A stretch of 64,000 nt of DNA, taken from positions 362,630-426,629 of the forward strand of contig NZ_SUQN01000007.1 in assembly GCF_013337685.1 (NCBI RefSeq). The letters run 5' to 3'. Of the stretch, positions 60,758-64,000 are shown in pieces. Numbering within the stretch: the stretch's first letter is position 1; each line of letters begins with the position of its first letter. Made by a program: the position numbers and the translations under genes. This DNA comes from Citrobacter gillenii (GTDB lineage: Bacteria; Pseudomonadota; Gammaproteobacteria; Enterobacterales; Enterobacteriaceae). The notes beneath the pieces were generated by a model. It worked only from the letters and a program-made list of their open reading frames with translations. It was not told the DNA's origin and searched no databases.

Positions 60758-61750
60758 TTGGCTACAATGAAGGACGTTGCCCGCCTGGCGGGTGTTTCCA
60801 CGTCGACGGTTTCTCACGTCATTAATAAAGATCGCTTTGTCAGCGAGGCTATCACCGGCAAAGTTGACGCTGCGATTAAAGAGCTTAACTACGCGCCTTC
60901 CGCGCTGGCGCGTAGCCTCAAGTTGAATCAGACTCGCACCATTGGCATGTTAATCACAGCCAGTACCAACCCCTTCTATTCAGAACTGGTACGCGGCGTT
61001 GAGCGCAGCTGTTTTGAGCGCGGCTACAGTCTGGTGTTGTGCAACACCGAAGGCGATGAACAGCGCATGAATCGTAATCTGGAGACGCTGATGCAAAAGC
61101 GGGTGGACGGCTTACTGCTGCTCTGCACCGAAACCCATCAGCCTTCCATGGAGATCATGCAGCGCTACCCTTCTATTCCCACCGTGATGATGGACTGGTC
61201 ACCCTTTGAAGGGGAAAGTGACCTGATTCAGGACAATTCCCTACTGGGTGGCGATCTGGCAACTCAGCATCTCATTGATAAGGGCTTTACGCGCATAGCT
61301 TGTATTACCGGTCCACTGGATAAAACGCCGGCACGTTTGCGGCTGGAGGGATACCGGGAAGCGATGAAGCGTGCAGGGCTGGATATTCCTCAGGGCTATG
61401 AGATCACCGGTGATTTTGAGTTCGGCGGTGGGTTTGAAGCCATGCAAACGCTGTTGTCACATAACCAGCGACCACAGGCCGTTTTTGCGGGCAATGATGC
61501 AATGGCTGTGGGGGCGTATCAGGCTCTGTATCAGTCAGGATTGCGCATTCCGCAGGATATGGCGGTCGTGGGCTATGATGATATCGAACTGGCGCGCTAC
61601 ATGACGCCACCGCTCACCACTATCCACCAACCGAAAGATGAACTGGGTGAGCTGGCCATCGACGTATTAATCCACCGCATGGCGCAGCCCGCTTTACAGC
61701 AACAGCGCCTGCAGCTTACTCCTGTTCTGATGGTGCGGGGGTCGGTTTAG
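60758..61750 (+). CDS. rbsR: Ribose operon repressor RbsR (LacI family)
   Basis: A 330-residue repressor. The LacI-type headpiece is [27 protein letters not shown], with hinge helix [10 protein letters not shown], and the core domain from about residue 60 binds ribose (or ribose-5-phosphate). The start is TTG (read as Met), giving MATMKDV as in E. coli. The ATG three codons later is possible. It should bind the two CGAAACGTTTCG palindromes before rbsD. Its 3' end overlaps hsrA by 35 bases, convergent. Confidence 0.97.
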   Translation: MATMKDVARLAGVSTSTVSHVINKDRFVSEAITGKVDAAIKELNYAPSALARSLKLNQTRTIGMLITASTNPFYSELVRGVERSCFERGYSLVLCNTEGDEQRMNRNLETLMQKRVDGLLLLCTETHQPSMEIMQRYPSIPTVMMDWSPFEGESDLIQDNSLLGGDLATQHLIDKGFTRIACITGPLDKTPARLRLEGYREAMKRAGLDIPQGYEITGDFEFGGGFEAMQTLLSHNQRPQAVFAGNDAMAVGAYQALYQSGLRIPQDMAVVGYDDIELARYMTPPLTTIHQPKDELGELAIDVLIHRMAQPALQQQRLQLTPVLMVRGSV

Positions 61751-63143
61751 ACTTATGCCGATCATTGATCAGGTTGCGGCCATCTTTGGCTTTTAGCAGC
61801 ATGAACATCAGCGCTGATATCACCGTAATCGCGCCCATCGTAATAAAGGTATAGTGGAACTGTTCTACCGTATTGGTTCCTTCCATGCCTTCATAGACAC
61901 GCAGTACGGCGGCGCTAATCGCCACCCCTAAGCTGATCGACAGCTGCTGCGTGACGGCTAACACGCTGTTGCCACTACTGGCATTATCATCGGTTAGATC
62001 CGCAAGGGTAATGGTATTCATTGAAGTAAACTGGGTGGACATTCCCATACCTAAAATGAACAGCGGCAGGATCAGCATCCAGACTGGCATCGCGGGAGAT
62101 TGCAAAGAGAACTGCGCAATCATCAGGCCGATAAATACCGTGACGCCGACCAGCGTGGTGCGGTAGCCAAGACGACGCAGAACCTGCGTCACCATCGATT
62201 TCGCCAGAATAGATCCCAGCGCCGTCGGCGCCATCATGCAACCGGCTATTAGCGCCGGGTAGCCAAAGCCTACCTGCAACATCAGCGGCATTAAGAAAGG
62301 GACACACCCCGTTCCCAGACGTGTGGCAAGGTTTCCCGCGATACCGACCGAGAAGGTGCGGGTCTTAAAGATTGGCAGAGAAATTAACGGTGTGGGATGG
62401 CGGCGCGCGTGGCGGATGTAAGCGAGCAGCAGCAAAATACTGCCAAGAATAATGCTGAGAGCGACCCAACTGGCGACAAGCTTTTCACCGAACAACTCTA
62501 CTCCGCTAGAGAACAGTACCAGACTCAGACCAAAGAGAAAGAAGCCAGTCATATCAAAACGGCGGCGCGGCGTCGTGAAGTTAGGCATATATTTGCGGGC
62601 GTAGAAGATGCCGGCGATGCCAATCGGAATATTAATCAAGAAGATCCAATGCCAGCTGGCCCACGTGACCAGTACTCCGCCCAGGACCGGACCTAAAATG
62701 GGTCCCACCAGTCCCGGCATAGTCACGAAGTTAAGGACCGGGAGCAGCTCACTGCGCGGGTAGGCGCGTAATAGCGCCAGGCGGGCAACCGGCATCATCA
62801 TTGCGCCACCAATGCCTTGTATCACGCGGAAAATAACCAGTTGGGTTAAAGAGCCGGAGAGTGCACAGGCAAGTGAACCCAGGGTAAACAGACTCACGGC
62901 AATCATAAAGATACGTCGGGTGCCGAAGCGGTCAGCCAGCCAGCCACTTACCGGGATCAACATCGCTACCGTCAGGGTGTAGCTGATAATGGCAGACTGC
63001 ATGGCGAGTGGGGAGCGGTTGAGGCTGTGCGCGATGGCGGGTAACGCAGTATTAAGGATGGTGGCGTCTAATGCCTGCATAAAAAAGGCCATGGCTGCGA
63101 TCCATGGCAGTCCGGCCATACTGCGCGATTTCTTTTCAGGCAT
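61716..63143 (-). CDS. hsrA: HsrA (YieO), DHA2-type MFS transporter
   Basis: A 475-residue efflux-type carrier, the same length as E. coli HsrA, with 14 predicted helices. Conserved blocks are [20 protein letters not shown] in TM1 and the motif [35 protein letters not shown] and [21 protein letters not shown] fit motif C of drug:H+ antiporters. Its substrate is unknown; in E. coli overproduction affects homocysteine resistance. It shares the strand with yieP with one base between them. Confidence 0.95.
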   Translation of the reverse strand: MPEKKSRSMAGLPWIAAMAFFMQALDATILNTALPAIAHSLNRSPLAMQSAIISYTLTVAMLIPVSGWLADRFGTRRIFMIAVSLFTLGSLACALSGSLTQLVIFRVIQGIGGAMMMPVARLALLRAYPRSELLPVLNFVTMPGLVGPILGPVLGGVLVTWASWHWIFLINIPIGIAGIFYARKYMPNFTTPRRRFDMTGFFLFGLSLVLFSSGVELFGEKLVASWVALSIILGSILLLLAYIRHARRHPTPLISLPIFKTRTFSVGIAGNLATRLGTGCVPFLMPLMLQVGFGYPALIAGCMMAPTALGSILAKSMVTQVLRRLGYRTTLVGVTVFIGLMIAQFSLQSPAMPVWMLILPLFILGMGMSTQFTSMNTITLADLTDDNASSGNSVLAVTQQLSISLGVAISAAVLRVYEGMEGTNTVEQFHYTFITMGAITVISALMFMLLKAKDGRNLINDRHKSKPTPAPSEQE

Positions 63144-63144
63144 G

Positions 63145-63849
63145 TTATTTATCCGGGAGATCGTTAGGAGCTATCAGCAATGCCTGGCAGGCGGTGAAGG
63201 CGCGATCGCCATCGCTCTCCTCTATGGCATCGACAATAGCCTGATGCAAATCCAGCTTTACCACGTCGTTATAGGTAATAGAGGTAAAATAGGTCTGGTA
63301 GACGGAATGGAATAACGAGGCAAAGGAGATCAGAAATGGATTCGCACTCATTTCATAGATGTGCTCATGCCAGGCGATATCAACCTCAATCCAGCGCTCG
63401 CGCTTAAAGTTCCTTTTCAGCTCGACCATCTCTTCCATTAACGTAGTCAGATGTGCTTTTTGTTCTGCTGTGCCGATAGTAGCCGCCAGTAAACAGGCTT
63501 GAGGCTCCAGGCTAATGCGCATCACCAGAAAATGTTTGATGACCTGAGGGAAATTATCTTCCGTCATCCACCAGGTGAGCAGTTCCTGATCGAGAAAGTT
63601 CCAGTTTGCTTGTGGCATAACGCGAGTACCAATACGCGGGCGCGGTAATACCATACCTTTTGCCGTTAATGTCTTTACCGCTTCCCTTACCGCTGTACGG
63701 CTCACACCGAACTGGCTGCCCAGTTCTATTTCACCTGGTAGGATGGCGCCTGGCGCGTACTCACCTTTTAATATTCGCTGAGCCAGCTTTTCGGCCAGAA
63801 CATAGGAAAGGTTTTTCTGTGCGGCTAGCTGTTGGGCATTTAAAGGCAT
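63145..63849 (-). CDS. yieP: YieP, GntR/FadR-family regulator
   Basis: A 234-residue FadR-subgroup transcription factor. The N-terminal winged helix is [30 protein letters not shown]. The FCD ligand domain from about residue 90 has D...H...H metal-type residues ([15 protein letters not shown]). It is four residues longer than remembered for E. coli (230), with a C-terminus [11 protein letters not shown] instead of LLRSPDK. It probably regulates the hsrA-yieP unit. The next gene to the right is the rRNA operon. Confidence 0.93.
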   Translation of the reverse strand: MPLNAQQLAAQKNLSYVLAEKLAQRILKGEYAPGAILPGEIELGSQFGVSRTAVREAVKTLTAKGMVLPRPRIGTRVMPQANWNFLDQELLTWWMTEDNFPQVIKHFLVMRISLEPQACLLAATIGTAEQKAHLTTLMEEMVELKRNFKRERWIEVDIAWHEHIYEMSANPFLISFASLFHSVYQTYFTSITYNDVVKLDLHQAIVDAIEESDGDRAFTACQALLIAPNDLPDK

Positions 63850-63978
63850 GAATGTTCTTCCTTACTCTTTCTCTTATTCATTAGTATGCCATCAGGAAGT
63901 GTGATTGCGGTTGCAAAAACGGCAGATTGCTTATTTTATGGCATGTTAAAGACAGTTTTGGTGAAATAACGCGCACTC

Positions 63979-64000
63979 AGAAAGTTATTTTAAATTTCCT
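63979..64000 (+). promoter_or_regulatory. UP element of a ribosomal RNA P1 promoter (edge)
   Basis: AGAAAGTTATTTTAAATTTC and two more bases differ from the E. coli rrnB UP element at only one position. The -35 would begin just past the window end. This fits the yieP-rrnC order of E. coli, so an rRNA operon should follow. Confidence 0.88.

Noticed and set aside
63145..63200. Frameshift at the yieP C-terminus
   Set aside because: The tail difference from E. coli amounts to a few residues in frame, better explained by divergence.

Overview
The window is about 64 kb of chromosome from a gamma-proteobacterium of the Enterobacterales, centred on the replication origin. Almost every core protein matches its Escherichia coli counterpart in length and near-identical sequence (GyrB, DnaA, YidC, MnmE, AtpA-I, GlmS, Kup and others). 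The oriC 13-mers, DnaA boxes and gene order (gyrB-recF-dnaN-dnaA / rpmH-rnpA-yidD-yidC-mnmE ... glmU-atp-rsmG-mnmG-oriC-mioC-asnC/asnA ... kup-rbs-hsrA-yieP-rrn) are enterobacterial. The tna, dgo and bgl/cbr loci that E. coli K-12 carries in this stretch are absent, and several proteins (DnaA linker, IbpB, YidQ) look closer to Salmonella/Citrobacter than to E. coli. A Citrobacter-like organism is the best guess, an inference from remembered sequences rather than a database result.

Layout. Positions 1-6.8 kb: transporter yidE, the heat-shock pair ibpA-ibpB with a sigma32 promoter and two ROSE-like RNA thermometers, lipoprotein yidQ, yidR, flavoprotein yidS, phosphatase yidA. 6.9-17.6 kb: the replication operon dnaA-dnaN-recF-gyrB (minus) back to back with rpmH-rnpA-yidD-yidC-mnmE (plus), followed by an apparently empty SGI1-type attB at the mnmE 3' end. 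17.6-19.8 kb: an AT-richer accessory segment in place of tna, with an unknown small gene, a HAD phosphatase and a divergent LysR gene frameshifted by a 10-bp tandem repeat. 19.9-25.8 kb: mdtL, yidZ, yieE, chrR, adeP, yieH. 25.9-30.5 kb: the phosphate operon pstSCAB-phoU with two Pho boxes. 30.8-33.6 kb: an accessory exported amidohydrolase and an AraC/GyrI-type regulator between pstS and glmS. 33.7-37.2 kb: glmUS for UDP-GlcNAc synthesis. 37.2-37.9 kb: a gene-poor gap holding two excellent CRP sites and two candidate mini-ORFs. 37.9-44.8 kb: the nine-gene ATP synthase operon. 45.4-48.9 kb: rsmG, mnmG, oriC, mioC. 48.9-55.7 kb: asnC/asnA, ravA-viaA, kup. 55.8-61.7 kb: the ribose operon rbsDACBKR. 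61.7-64 kb: hsrA, yieP, and the UP element of a ribosomal RNA P1 promoter at the very edge.

How it works together: this is housekeeping DNA for replication initiation, ribosome and membrane-protein biogenesis, energy, cell-wall precursors, phosphate and potassium uptake, and ribose use. It is peppered with small non-coding repeats: eight REP/BIME clusters and three ERIC-type elements, the latter in the dnaN-recF, glmU-glmS and ravA-kup gaps. The most unusual items are the repeat-frameshifted LysR gene, the CRP-site-bearing mini-locus between glmU and atpC, and the ERIC that separates dnaN from recF. No convincing large new system is present.
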